DNA from: Armigeres subalbatus
Lineage: Eukaryota; Arthropoda; Insecta; Diptera; Culicidae
Length of the DNA stretch: 64,000 nucleotides
Assembly: GCF_024139115.2 (NCBI RefSeq)
Contig: NC_085140.1
Location: 14,825,085 to 14,889,084, forward strand
Direction of reading: 5' to 3'
Shown: positions 35,372 to 46,481 of the stretch, piece after piece
How positions within the stretch are numbered: the first letter of the stretch is position 1
How the letters are laid out: each line of letters starts with the position of its first letter
Made by a program: the position numbers and the translations under genes
The notes under the pieces: generated by a model
Database searches by the model: none
Seen by the model: the letters and a program-made list of their open reading frames with translations, nothing else
Told to the model about the DNA's origin: nothing

Positions 35372-35444
35372 GGTCTTGTTGTGTAGGGGTTATCACGCCT
35401 ATCTAGAGAGTAGGAGGTTGAGGGTTCGAGTCCCTCCAAGACAC
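35372..35444 (+). tRNA. tRNA-like gene, anticodon AGA (unit 3)
   Basis: Same sequence. The downstream T run is TTTT. Confidence 0.6.
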
Positions 35445-35931
35445 GTGGATTCTTTTCGCAAATTTCATATCAATTTGTCCATTTCGAAACATATGCTGTG
35501 CATATGCACAGCTAAGATATTTAACAAAAAATGGTTTTCGTACGGCCGAGTTGCCGAATAATATGCAATTAATTGTAATCAAGTGTCGGTCTTTCACCGT
35601 CATTAGTCGTCTGAGTACACGCGACCGTTTACGTGAAGGCAATCAAACTCATCAAATGCTTTAGCCAAGCAAGCCTTTGGCACAGCAGAGTGCGATTGAA
35701 TTCGCATTCTATACCGTCCCGCCCAGTCCGTTGCTGGGGGGCATGGAGTGCGATCCTCTCGTTTAATAAACAATGTGCACTCGCTTGGCTGTGGACATAC
35801 AACAGTAAGCACATGTGGAGATTGGGCAAATCAAGCATCCGAAAGATATTCAATTTGCAAAAAGAGAGCTAACCGCGGTGGAGGTTGGTACTCGGAATCC
35901 GATGGCTTTTCCGCAAACGTGACCTTTAAGT

Positions 35932-36004
35932 GGTCTTGTTGTGTAGGGGTTATCACGCCTATCTAGAGAGTAGAAGGTTGAGGGTTCGAGTCCCTCCAAG
36001 ACAC
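35932..36004 (+). tRNA. tRNA-like gene, anticodon AGA (unit 4, one stem change)
   Basis: Same sequence except G to A in the 3' side of the anticodon stem (GTAGA instead of GTAGG), which breaks its outer pair. The downstream T run is TTTTTT. Confidence 0.55.
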
Positions 36005-36493
36005 GTGGATTCTTTTTTCGCAAATTTCATTTCAATTTGTCCATTTCGAAACATGTGCTGTACATAAGCACAGCTAAGATATTTAACAAAAAATGGTTTT
36101 CGTACGGCCGAGTTGCCGAATAATATGCAATTAATTGTAATCAAGTGTCGGTCTTTCACCGTCATTAGTCGTCTGAGTACACGCGACCGTTTACGTGAAG
36201 GCAATCAAACTCATCAAATGCTTTAGCCAAGCAAGCCTTTGGCACAGCAGAGTGCGATTGAATTCGCATTCTATACCGTCCCGCCCAGTCCGTTGCTGGG
36301 GGGCATGGAGTGCGATCCTCTCGTTTAATAAACAATGTGCACTCGCTTGGCTGTGGATATACAACAGTAAAGCAAATGTGGAGATTGGGCAAATCAAGCA
36401 TCCGAAAGATATTCAATTTGCAAAAAGAGAGCTAACCGCGGTGGAGGTTGGTACTGGATTCTGATGGCTTTTCCGCAAACGTGACCTTTAAGT

Positions 36494-36566
36494 GGTCTTG
36501 TTGTGTAGGGGTTATCACGCCTATCTAGAGAGTAGGAGGTTGAGGGTTCGAGTCCCTCCAAGACAC
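36494..36566 (+). tRNA. tRNA-like gene, anticodon AGA (unit 5)
   Basis: Same as units 1-3. The downstream T run is TTTTT. This unit is truncated shortly afterwards. Confidence 0.6.
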
Positions 36567-36650
36567 GTGGATTCTTTTTCGCAAATTTCATATCAATTTG
36601 TCCATTTCGAAACATATGCTGTGCATATGCACAGCTAAGATATTTAACAA

Positions 36651-37600
36651 AAAACTTTGAAAAAGGCCAAACAAAAATTTCGTGTTGATTTTCATGTAGA
36701 AAAAAAATATTTGTTCACAGTTCAAAGTAGAGGTGTCTATCTAGTTTGGTATTCTGCACAAAACATCGTGTTTCGATAGCAAATGAATGACAGATGTCAG
36801 AAGAACAGTATCTGCTCTCTGTCAAAAGATGCGTGGGAGTGCCCTTTATGGGCTTTATATTCGCTCTAAAAACTGTTATATACCAATCAACTCAGCTCGA
36901 TGAATTGAGGTGATGTATGCGTATTAGGGCAGTTCACATTTCAAAATTTTTCGAGAATTCCAATTCCCATATGTCTATCAGTTTCATTTTGATAATATAG
37001 GTGTCCTAGGAAAAATTCAGGCAATTTGAAGATGTTTTAGGGATGCGCAAATGCAGTTTTTGTTTATATGAGATTCCTCTTACAAATGTCAAATAGTCAT
37101 GAATTCAAAGGTACAACCCCAACCTTCGTTTTTGGAATCTATAGATTAACATTATTAATAGATTAACATTATTAAATCCCAAATCTTCAATCACACTTTG
37201 AGAACTGATGGGAACCTCCGCAGCTTTCTTAGTTTGTAACTGATTAACTTTCGCTTTTTTTAGGTTAACGTTTTGCTTCCAACTAAAAGGTCCTTCATTG
37301 TCTGTGATTACGGATGGCTTAATTGCAACTCGCTCTTTCAATGTTCTAGATTTGTTACTGAGGTTTTAAAGTAAATATATTAATTTGTTTTGTGAGAATC
37401 GAATTAAACTTTTGGCCATAAATTCACCACCCACAACTTTGGTATGATTTGGTATAATTTGGTATAATTCAAATGTACAATGGCGTATTGCATAATGTAT
37501 ATACCTAAAGTTAGGATTCAATAAAAATAAGCTTACTTAAGTTTGGATATTTTATTTTACTATTTATTTTGACAAAAACAAAGTTAATGGTATAAGCCTT
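36651..37600. repeat. repeat block related to 26.5-27.65 kb, with MITE scrap
   Basis: 36,870-36,912 is a scrap of the GCCTTTCTCG-type MITE ('tataccaatcaactcagctc'). 36,925-37,135 matches 26,530-26,760. On the minus strand, 37,341 down to 37,140 encodes an ORF (RVAIKPSVITDNEGPFSWKQ, then KVNQLQTKKAAEVP) matching the pieces at 27.0-27.65 kb but without the MITE. I do not recognise the protein. Confidence 0.6.
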
Positions 37601-37739
37601 TCATTTTCCATAACGCATACCATCAATATTCCATGCGCCCAATGAGGAGTTACTCCCGATTATCGGCGGCGTTGCGCAGATGAGAACTTTTACACGAGTT
37701 CTTACGGGCTTACCCCTCATTAACTTTCAATTTCATTCC

Positions 37740-38500
37740 ACGGGTGCGCGGCGGCTGTTCGCATAACATTCCACGACAACGACGTCGCAACCGGCAGAAC
37801 ATTACGCATCATATGTGCGCACTGCATTCTTATAAAGGCAGCATAATTCGGGGGTCGTCTCAAGTCAAGACATATGCATGCATACAAGAGCAGTGGCGAA
37901 GGAAATGTGTGTTACCTCTATGTTGCAGCTTGCTTAGATGGCGAACCCCTTTTCCGCAAAAGCCGACCGCTCGGGAAGTTACGTCAAGGAGCAGGCCGTG
38001 ACTTCCTTCCTTACTAAAACCACGCATGCTGCCTGTTCTGCGTTATGTTCTCAAGGTGGCAGCGAGCGCAGCAGAGGGCTTCCTTCGAGGATCATCATCA
38101 GCTGCTTTGATGACGAGGACGAGGACGACGACGACGATGGTGGTGTTGATTCTTCAGCCATCGGCGATGCGACGGGGGAAATTCCGAAATATGGTTAGCT
38201 TGGTCCCCGGATCGACGACCGGTGCATCGACGCCGATGGTTTGCGGAATAAAAGAAGGCGCAGCCGGCATTGACGCTTTATCGGGGGCACAGTGAGAAGG
38301 ACGTTCGCTCATTTACAGCTGTTTTTACGTTCCGCTTCTCTTGTTTTCTATTGTGATCGAGTACAGGAGCATGCTTTCGTTATGAAAAAGAGCGCAAGCG
38401 CGGCATGGTCGAGCAGTTGGTTTGAATTAGGTAATCGAACGGACCAGCTGATAGAGGAACGCTTCTCGATTAACCGCGTGCTTGTCAATGTATTATGATG
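37740..38500 (+). other. GC-rich island with unrecognised ORFs, possible gene 5' end
   Basis: CpG-rich relative to its surroundings. Overlapping plus-strand ORFs are 37,938-38,198 (ending in a run of D/E residues encoded by GAC/GAG repeats) and 38,026-38,295. No domain is visible and the D/E run simply follows a (GAC)n-like tract. With the TATA-like box this may be the first exon and 5' UTR of a host gene. Confidence 0.3.
37831..37837 (+). promoter_or_regulatory. TATA box in a GC-rich island
   Basis: TATAAAG, with an initiator-like TCAAGTC about 30 bp downstream (37,859). It suggests a Pol II start near 37,860. Confidence 0.3.
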
Positions 38501-39056
38501 TGATCACACTTAATGTGTATGATTAGAACATAATCCAAATTAATTCATCCAACGGTTATTGGCACATATAATTGGAGGTTTTTTGAAAAAACGTTATTAA
38601 TATTGCAGTTTGATACATCTTCACTTTCAGTTTTTATTTCTGCAGCTTGAAAAAACGCGCTAAGCTGATTTTCAGCAAATTGTTTGCTGAATTTCAGAAA
38701 TTTTGACAGAAATCTTGACAAAAACCATATTTGCTGGGGTTCGGCTATGCGAATCTCGATAAAAATTAAACAAATTGCTGAGATCCTGGTAAAAAAAAAG
38801 TGCGTATTATATAATAATATCCACTATCTTTCTGCAAAGCAAAAACTATCAATTAATTATTTCTTCTGTAACTACATATTAGTGGAATATGACTATCACA
38901 TTTAATATAAAATCTATATAAAGAAATTAACAACCGAAATATTTTTATTACAACAGAGAGTGAGTACCAAAATCAGAAGTACAACAAGATGACAGAATGT
39001 GAATTTTATCACCCAACCAGCAGATGGCTGACTTTAATACTGTTCTGCATTAAGAA
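38501..39056. other. no gene recognised
   Basis: AT-rich, no feature seen. Confidence 0.4.
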
Positions 39057-39232
39057 CCTTACAGAAACTGTATAAAATTTTGGCATATACAATTTCGGAA
39101 GATTTCAATACAACCATTATATTGAAATCTTACAATCTTGTGTTATTTTAACACTGTTGCTTGAAGCTTACATTAATTGTATTAAAACCTTGCATAATTG
39201 TATATGCCCAGATCCTATACAATAATTGTAAG
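39057..39232. mobile_element. small fold-back MITE (~176 bp)
   Basis: The arms 'cttacagaaactgtataaaa...ggcatatacaatt' and its inverse 'aattgtatatgcc...tatacaataattgtaag' pair over about 65 bp. Confidence 0.6.
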
Positions 39233-40385
39233 ATTTGTTTCTTGGGTGTTGGTTCGTTTTTTCGAAGGATTCTGATTCATACTAAAGTTAAAATCATCAT
39301 GTAGTGAAGAATTGTTTCCCAAGTGTTGACTGACTAGATACTTCGAAACTAAAAAAAATATTCGCACGAGTAGCGAATATGTGCAAAATGGTTTTTGGTT
39401 TCCATCATCACGAGGAAACAAAATCACCAAAGCAATGTATTCGCGAGCTTTTTTGTTTTCGTCATAAATGATCACCGGTGGGAAGAGTGTGGGAGAATGG
39501 TCTGAAGGGCATCTCCTAGAATTTTATAATAGCACTGTTTTAGATAATGTTGCTTTGCATTTGCAAATATTCTAGTGTAGACAGACATCAAGGCTACAGT
39601 TGACCTTCCTTGCACTATCCATTTATTGATAGTCTGTGTTGCACTTAATGTAAAATAAAAAAAAAACACAATAATAAAGAAAAAATCTATTGATAGTGAA
39701 AAGACATCCATGAAAATTTGGTTTTGCTCTCTCATGCTGATCAAACTGAAAATCATAGAATTGAATCGTATATTTTTTCTTTGTGCTATTGTGATAAGCA
39801 CATGCTAATAACAAGAAACGAAAATGTTTTAGCTCGAATGTTCTGTTTGCGTATACAAATAATATAGGAACTTGATATCTAAAATAATAGATACCTTATT
39901 TACACAACTCATGGAATATAATTATTTTATTTATGATCTTTTGATTAAATATTTATTTTGGAGAAAAGGAATATTATAGATATAACAAACAGTGCTACAT
40001 AGCTAAATCTATGTGCTTCCAGGTTCGCCAACGCGGTTCTGACCACTCTCTCTTCAGTCATAAATTTGTACAACGTAGTGCTCGTTGTGGTTGGTCGTAG
40101 CCGGTGGGAAGAGCGAGCATCTTAAGCAAGCGTGGCGTTTCTGTACGCGATGATGCGATAGTCGCTAACTGCTCTCGATTGACTGACACGACCTACACTG
40201 CCTGGGAAGGTGTTCGCAACACAACACACTTCGCTTCGGTACTGGAAGCGCTTTACTTATCATCAATCGACGGCATGATGGGTAGGGTAAATGCCAGCCG
40301 GTGGAGCTTGTTTCGTACGAGTGAAGGTGAATCGAAGAGAAGCGAAACATTGCTTCTTTTGTATCGAACGAACCCCAAGCGTAGG
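39233..40385. other. no gene recognised; GC-rich 5' flank of the tRNA
   Basis: 39,233-40,010 is AT-rich without features. 40,020-40,385 is GC-richer with an ORF (40,104-40,400) that has no recognisable motif and runs into the tRNA. Confidence 0.4.
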
Positions 40386-40457
40386 GGTTCCATGGTGTAA
40401 TGGTTAGCACTCAGGACTTTGAATCCTGCGATCCGAGTTCAAATCTCGGTGGAACCT
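40386..40457 (+). tRNA. tRNA-Gln (anticodon TTG)
   Basis: Complete class I cloverleaf of 72 nt. Acceptor GGTTCCA pairs with TGGAACC over 7 bp, discriminator T. D arm with TGGTTAG. Anticodon arm CAGGA-CTTTGAA-TCCTG gives TTG, reading CAA. The T arm CCGAG-TTCAAAT-CTCGG is perfect. A and B boxes are intact, and a TTTTTT run at about 40,461 is a Pol III terminator. Carries glutamine to the ribosome. No intron. Confidence 0.95.
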
Positions 40458-40776
40458 TACTTTTTTAACGCAATTAATCGAATCATAAGTTTGCTCTCTG
40501 AAATCGCGTCAAGCACGTTTCGGTGATGATAAATTTTATTTCGTGCTATTCAGTTTCAGTATTTTTAACTGTTAGAATGTTTTTATTATTTGATTAATTT
40601 TTTTATGTTTCTGGATAACTTCAATTATAAAAAGAGATATAAACTACTAATGTTTTTTTAAAATTATTTCTTCAATTGAGCGTCTTAGCGGAAATTGTAT
40701 AATTATTTGATTGACAAATTAATTTATTTACTTTTCAACAGCTACGCAATATTATATGGTACAAACACGTGCGTTG

Positions 40777-41092
40777 GGGTCTATTCAAATATTACGTAAC
40801 GCGAAAAACGTTGTTTTTAAGACCCCTCGCCTCCCTCGTAACAATCTGTAACAAAATTCAGAACTACCCCCATCACTATGCGTAACGCGTAACAAACACA
40901 TTTTTTTTAAATCTTGTTTTTGGTAGAATTTGAAACACGATACAATAAGTTATTATTTATTGTATATTGTAAACTATTTTAAAGGTGTTATTTTTGAAAA
41001 TATTTTTTCTCTATGCAATTAATTTGCTACGCGTAACAATATCTCGAAGGACCCCCACCCCCTACTGCGTTACGTAATATTTGAACAGACCC
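40777..41092. mobile_element. PIF/Harbinger-like MITE (3-bp TSD TTG)
   Basis: The 26-bp TIRs GGGTCTATTCAAATATTACG... and the inverse ...CGTAATATTTGAACAGACCC lie between TTG repeats (40774-40776, 41093-41095). Three-bp targets and GGG...CCC ends fit PIF/Harbinger-type elements. No ORF. Confidence 0.8.
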
Positions 41093-42665
41093 TTGTTGCA
41101 GTTGTACAAAACTTTCGGAAACATTTCGCTAGCTCTACACAACGCAAACGATTAATCGAAAGGTTAATGCTTGAGCAATAAAAAGTGCCTGACATCAAGT
41201 TGCACCACGGAAAAAGCGCTGTAGAAAATTACCTAGTGACGAGACGTTTTAGAACATTCAGACAATAAAATATGTTGCTTTGATATAAGTAGATCGATGC
41301 CCTCTGATTTTTAAAATACTTTGGAAATATTTTTTGTTATGGAATTTGACAGCGCATGCAATCTTATGGGAGACTTGATGTCCTTTTCCTAAATATTTAC
41401 TCAATAAATATTTTTTCGAGTCAAATCTACGAACAATTAGCCTCCTGATAATAAATATATGTCTTTCTGATTTTTTCGCCAAATTTTTGAATGAAGGCAA
41501 TAACTTAAAATCCAAATATCCAAAAATTATGATGGATTGTTCATATTTTTATCAGTACGGAACATTTTGCATATTTTTGAATGGATCAAAGCATGCTGTA
41601 GCTGTGACAGGACGTTAAAAATTTCCACGTTGTATTTAATTCTGATGGATTTTATGGAAAAAAGATATGTGAAAGTGTTTTACTAACCACTAGTGCAAAT
41701 TGTATTTAACCGAAGATTCAAAAGAGTGGATCCGCACCAAGACCCGCACAAGCTATGGGAAAAAATGAATTTCCCCAAACGCTGGCATCCCGATACGCAA
41801 GGATGAGCCATTTGGAATGATCCTCTCAAAACCCCATCGACCTGGAAGTTCGAGTACAAGATGCACTTGAGACCGGAACATGTAGCCTGTAAAATGGGGA
41901 CGACATTGACGTTGAACGAAAAAGATGCGGATAGAATAAGGTTTGGTTCGGAATTGATGTTGCTTTGTATGAATAACTACGTCGGTAAGTCTGTTCCTTT
42001 TTGCGTTTCTCGTGTACCAAGGTGTAACGAAAAGGCAATATGTTTACTTCGAAGATGATTTTACTTTCATATTCGACCAATACTATTCGTATACTGCCAG
42101 GTACTTTTTCCTATCCAACTCATATTTTCTATAATTTTATCATCCTCTACTCAAAATGTCAAAATGTTTCCAATACTTAAAAATGCTGGTAGTCTTTTTT
42201 ATTTTTATTTTTTACTTTTTCCTGTCAGAAACATGTTCATTGAAAATCCTATCGGAATGCTCACTTCGACAGTTAAGCGGATTGGGTATACAATATTCCG
42301 AATTACATACCGGCTACAAAATGCAACAAACTTAATGATGGTTTGAAACGAGTTTTGGCGACATGTAGCATTTTCTAACTTGATTTAATACCTTGATGTT
42401 CAATCCAGCCTTAACGAATAAATTAGATTATTATCATAGACAAACAGACGTAACACTAGAGAAATTAGCATCGATCATTTTGAATTTGATTGCTTGCGCG
42501 TTTCACAACTAGAGGCGCTACCGTCGCGTCGTAATCCTTCTTGTTTGACATTTCAGTCCAGCGCCTTCTGGTGACAATGTCATACGAAACATTGTTTCGT
42601 ATAACATGCTCACAAGATGGTTGTAGAGGAGTTGGATTTTTCTGAAAAATGTTCAGGCTGTTATG
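41093..42665. other. no gene recognised; MITE scrap
   Basis: AT-rich. 41,998-42,055 is a scrap of the GCCTTTCTCG-type MITE ('gcgtttctcgtgtaccaagg'). ORFs here show no domain. Confidence 0.4.
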
Positions 42666-42666
42666 G

Positions 42667-42893
42667 AACGTACACACGGTCAAGCAGTTTGACCAACATT
42701 GACTCCACCTCTCGTTTATTCCACCCCCGACAACTCAAACCAAAATCAATCCGTTTTAATTTTGTCCAACCGAGCTGCCAACTGTCAAATGGTTGTTCGA
42801 ACAACTTCACACACGTTCCAACAAAGCAGCAACCGAAGCGTTTTCTTGGGGGTGGAGTCAATGTTCGTCAAACTGCTTGACTGGTGTGTACGT
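42667..42893. mobile_element. fold-back MITE with ~40-bp TIRs
   Basis: The arms 'aacgtacacacggtcaagca...cattgactccacc' and 'ggtggagtcaatg...tgcttgactggtgtgtacgtt' are near-perfect inverses. The overlapping ORFs on both strands are artefacts of the palindrome. TSD not resolved. Confidence 0.75.
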
Positions 42894-43252
42894 TGCATTA
42901 CGTCTGTTTGTCTGTCAGAAAAAATATTTTAAGCTCGTTTTAGTGGAATGTATTCAACCGTCTAAGACGAGTTAAGTATTCTCCATTTAATTCCACCAAT
43001 TATTTCGATATCTTTGCAGATACTTATTTCAACCACTACCGTGTGGTCGTCTTCAGTGCTAGTACTTGACTCGACTTCTGTCTGTTTGTATAATGACCAT
43101 TCATGATTTCATTATTCAAGAAGAACTTTCATGAGTCTGTTAAATATGTATTGAATATAGAAAACCTGAAGAAAAATCTCTTTGTTTTATGCTAAAGTTA
43201 TTTATTGTTCCCAAGTAACGCCCAAAACAGTATATTTAGCGTTCCGTTTTAT

Positions 43253-44176
43253 AGCATAGCATAGCATAGCATAGCATATGTGATTGTACAAATCGTGGGT
43301 GGCTATACAATGCTCAATTCAAGCTCCATCCGGAATAAGGGCGAATGTCGCAAGAGAAGACTCTACCCGGCGACCCCCGTACCTGAAACAAAAGTGACAA
43401 GCAGCAGATCTCTCTGTGGTTTATCACTTCAGAACGAAAGAAAACAATGCGAACTTGCATTCTGAGGTGATAAACTGCAAAGAAACTCCCTGCCTGTCAC
43501 TTTCATTCAAATGAGGGGAAGTCGACGAAGAGAACCCTCTCCCGCGACACCCGCCCCCTTACCAGACAGAGCTTGAATTGAGCAATCTACTATATATTGT
43601 CGCAAATTGGTACTTGGGATTAGTACCTTTTCCTATACAGTAGCAGTTGTACACCTGGCCACGTCCTTACAATCACGGAAGGAAGGGAAGGAATGTTACA
43701 TAGTTCAACATCTACTAGTGAAGATGCAGGGAACCCATACTACCTTCATAGATGTCTCGGGAAGGAAAATTTGTGTTAGTGGGAAAGGTGAATAATAGGG
43801 AGCTCTATTCGACAATATAGAGCGTTTGTCAATAACAGTATATGCTGTAAAAGTAATAATATATATTCATCAATTGACTTACGAACCGTCCTAAGGGAAA
43901 ACAAAACAAAACACAAAATTTCGGCAAATCGCGCGATCGTTCTGCCGTCCGAAACAAGAGCCAACACGCACTGAACTAATTAACTTTATTACCGGCCGCG
44001 CAATGCAAAACACAAAATTTCGGGAAATCGCGCGATCGTTCTGCCGTCCGAAACAAGAGCCAGCACGCACTGAACCAATTAACTTTATTACCGGCCGCGC
44101 AATGCAAAACACAAAATTTCGGCAAATCGCGCGGTCGTTCTGCCGTCCGAAACAAGAGCCAACACGCACTGAACTC
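43253..44176 (-). mobile_element. retroinsertion with 22-bp TSD, (TATGC)n tail and 99-bp monomers
   Basis: Flanked by exact 22-bp repeats tatatttagcgttccgttttat (43231-43252 and 44177-44198; the left repeat abuts the tail). Read on the minus strand it ends in a TATGC-type tandem tail (43,253-43,280), has a LINE-like 3' UTR (about 43,600-43,880), and begins with three 99-bp tandem units. A fold-back MITE with ends 'gctcaattcaagctc' sits inside (43,312-43,583). No RT remains. Confidence 0.75.
43900..44175 (-). repeat. three 99-bp tandem units, open on the minus strand
   Basis: The landmark 'cacaaaattt' starts at 43,912, 44,011 and 44,110. Since 99 is divisible by three, a minus-strand ORF stays open across all copies (repeat motif GSCFGRQNDRAICRNFVFC). 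Whether it is translated is unknown. It may be a promoter-type monomer of the surrounding element. Confidence 0.75.
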
Positions 44177-44198
44177 TATATTTAGCGTTCCGTTTTAT

Positions 44199-46001
44199 TT
44201 ACACAAATTGCATTCGTCGTATTATTCTAATTCATCGTGCTAATTTTATTCCCTGACTTCAAAATAGTTATTCAATGCTCGCTCATGCTCTTATAATTGT
44301 GTTACAATTTAGATCAAGCACATTTTTGCATTAATTACATCATCAATGAAGTGCTTATAAAAAAATGTGCTTCGTTTTCGGTTTCTTATTAACCGACTGA
44401 GTTAGCAAAGTGTGTTAACTCGAAAATGGCAGCTAACATCGTCTTGCCATTAAATCAAATGGTTCCATATCCATTCTATATTCCGGCATGTTATGTGCGA
44501 TTGGTCCATTAAGAATATATTTTGTATCAAATCTGGCTTTTCGGAAAATACATCAATATTTGATGGCACCGCAACCTCCCATGAATCTTACAAACATTTC
44601 AGCGCAATAGTGAAATTTTAAATCTGTTGCTGCTGAAAGAATGCGGTTCTTAAAAATTTGTGTTAAAGTCAGTATTGGTAGAATTTTCTCAAAATTCAAT
44701 CATCGAGCACTCACGAAAAAGCAAACTCGTTTAAAAAAATAGTGCAAAAAAATGAGGAAATGTTGTAATTAAGTTGTGCTTTGACGGGGATATTCAAGAT
44801 AACAGCTATGGGAATCACGGAGAGGTTTTAAGTAAATATGGCTTATTTATTTCGTTTTATTTTTTACTATTATTTATATCACCTTTGCTTCCTTTTTGTC
44901 TCGTTCCAGAGAGCGAGAAATGGCGCTTAAGCCTAGGCTTATATGTACACTGATGGACATAAGTATTCGTCATGTTTCCATTGTCATCTGTATGAATTCA
45001 TAATATTACTTTTGTCTATCTGTGTAGTGTTAGGGCACTAGACTAAAAACTGTGTCCCATCCCAAGACGTTGAAGACCCAAGGAGTGTACATTAATCCTC
45101 TTAGCTAAGTCACTTCCAACGATTCAACAATTATCACTTAATAAAGCTATGTCCATTTAGAATCCGGAATCATTTATTGTATTGCAGCGGCACGGAAAGT
45201 GACCGCTGCAAGAATTCTTTTACAGCGGTTTGTTTACCTAAGCGCCCACTTGCTGTGGTATAAATTTCACGATGTTTCGTGCAGCGAGTCAAAAATTATT
45301 TCATATTTAAGCCGAAAGGAGAGAAAAAAATCTGCATACCCACGTTGATAATCCTGCTAATCGACGATGGAACCTACGTCGAAATGGATTTCGTACAGCT
45401 TCCTAGCCAAAAATTCTACATGGCCACGGCACGAGGAGTATAGGAGCAGTTCCTTCCCAGGAGTAGGGTAACTGTCCTATTTTTGACCCCTAGAGGAAGT
45501 GCATCCCTACATATGCTTATATCTTTTGAAATACAGGTTCGATATGGGCAGAATTGAGACCATTTCAAAGATGAAAGTCTTATTTATGAAATAGAAATTC
45601 GAAATGAGCTTCAGTTATTGATAAATCAGTGAAATTTGCAATTTTCTGAAATAAAAAAAATTCTCCGTTTTGGACAGTGCAACATATTTTGGACCCCCAA
45701 ATGTACACATTTTGGACACCCCCAATTTAGTCTCTTCAAAGTCGAATTTCTAATGCTGAACAATAGTAATTTCCTGAAGCCAATGGGGGAATTAGCAGCG
45801 GCATTGTTCTTGGTTTAGAAATCAGAAAATTGTCGCCAGGAGGGTCCAATATGTGTAGGGGTCCTAATCAAGTTGGTAACCCTATTGTTGAGAAGAATAT
45901 TTGTCGCAGAAACATACAATTGTATCGTAAAACATCTGATTTTGGGCAACACAGATGACTCAAAAATAATCGAACTGGAAACATTTAAGTTGAATGTGTT
46001 A
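44199..46001. other. no gene recognised
   Basis: AT-rich. At 45,470-45,860 scattered 'ttttggaccccc' words on both arms suggest an old MITE, but I could not fix its ends. Confidence 0.4.
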
Positions 46002-46383
46002 CAGTCGCCTCTCCACATCTCGATATTGAAGAGACCATCGAGATTGGGAGAGATCGAGGAATGTAAGGAAACTGAAATGGGTGCTAGATCCGAAGCTCGT
46101 TGCTATGAAAAACGACAACAAAACAAATGTCATTTTCTGTTGTTGATATGTTTGTTATTGTCCGAAGATGGTCTAGTAGCCTAAAAATTTGAACATATCG
46201 ACATAAGGAGAGTGGATCCAGAACAAAATATGATCAGATCACATCGAGATAGAGAGATATCGAGATAGGGAGGCTATCGAGACGTGGAATGCCCAAATAT
46301 ATGTAGATTGAAGGGACCGAGGAAACCATCGACATAGGGAGAGATATCGAGATACAGAACATCGAGATGTAGAGAGTCGACTG
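46002..46383. mobile_element. TA-flanked MITE with CAGTCG ends
   Basis: The left end CAGTCGCCTCTCCACATCTCG and the inverse of the right end CAGTCGACTCTCTACATCTCG lie between TA dinucleotides (46000-46001, 46384-46385). The interior carries repeated 'atcgagat' words. 382 bp, no ORF of interest. Confidence 0.8.
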
Positions 46384-46481
46384 TATAAAGAATAGTTGCA
46401 ATAGCCCACATGTCCCATTGCTTCTAAAAATATTTAATTTTGGCTTTCGCTGCGCTGTTGTGTCAATAAGTTCTCACATTG

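Larger units (their letters stand above)
33283..36650. repeat. tandem array of ~562-bp units with one inverted unit
   Basis: Five head-to-tail units, nearly identical. The landmark 'caccgtcattagtcgtctga' lies at 33,910, 34,471, 35,034, 35,595 and 36,157 (spacing 561-563 bp). The last unit stops at about 36,650, lacking its final ~65 bp. To the left, 33,283-33,905 is a degraded unit in opposite orientation, making a large palindrome centred near 33,906. Each unit holds one tRNA-like sequence and a palindromic 'catatgctgtgcatatgcac' block. The 60-120-residue ORFs on both strands are copies of the same non-coding unit. Confidence 0.93.

Noticed and set aside
33493..36615. Repeated ORFs of 60-120 codons on both strands of the tandem array (for example a SNPQP-like antisense-tRNA peptide)
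   Set aside because: They recur with the non-coding unit and cover the tRNA-like sequence. Identity comes from the tandem repeat, not from protein selection.
33283..36650. CRISPR-like array
   Set aside because: Units are ~562 bp and contiguous with no short repeat/spacer structure, in a eukaryotic context. The other arrays are satellites.
42661..42975. Overlapping ORFs on both strands at 42.6-42.97 kb
   Set aside because: They arise from the palindromic arms of a MITE.
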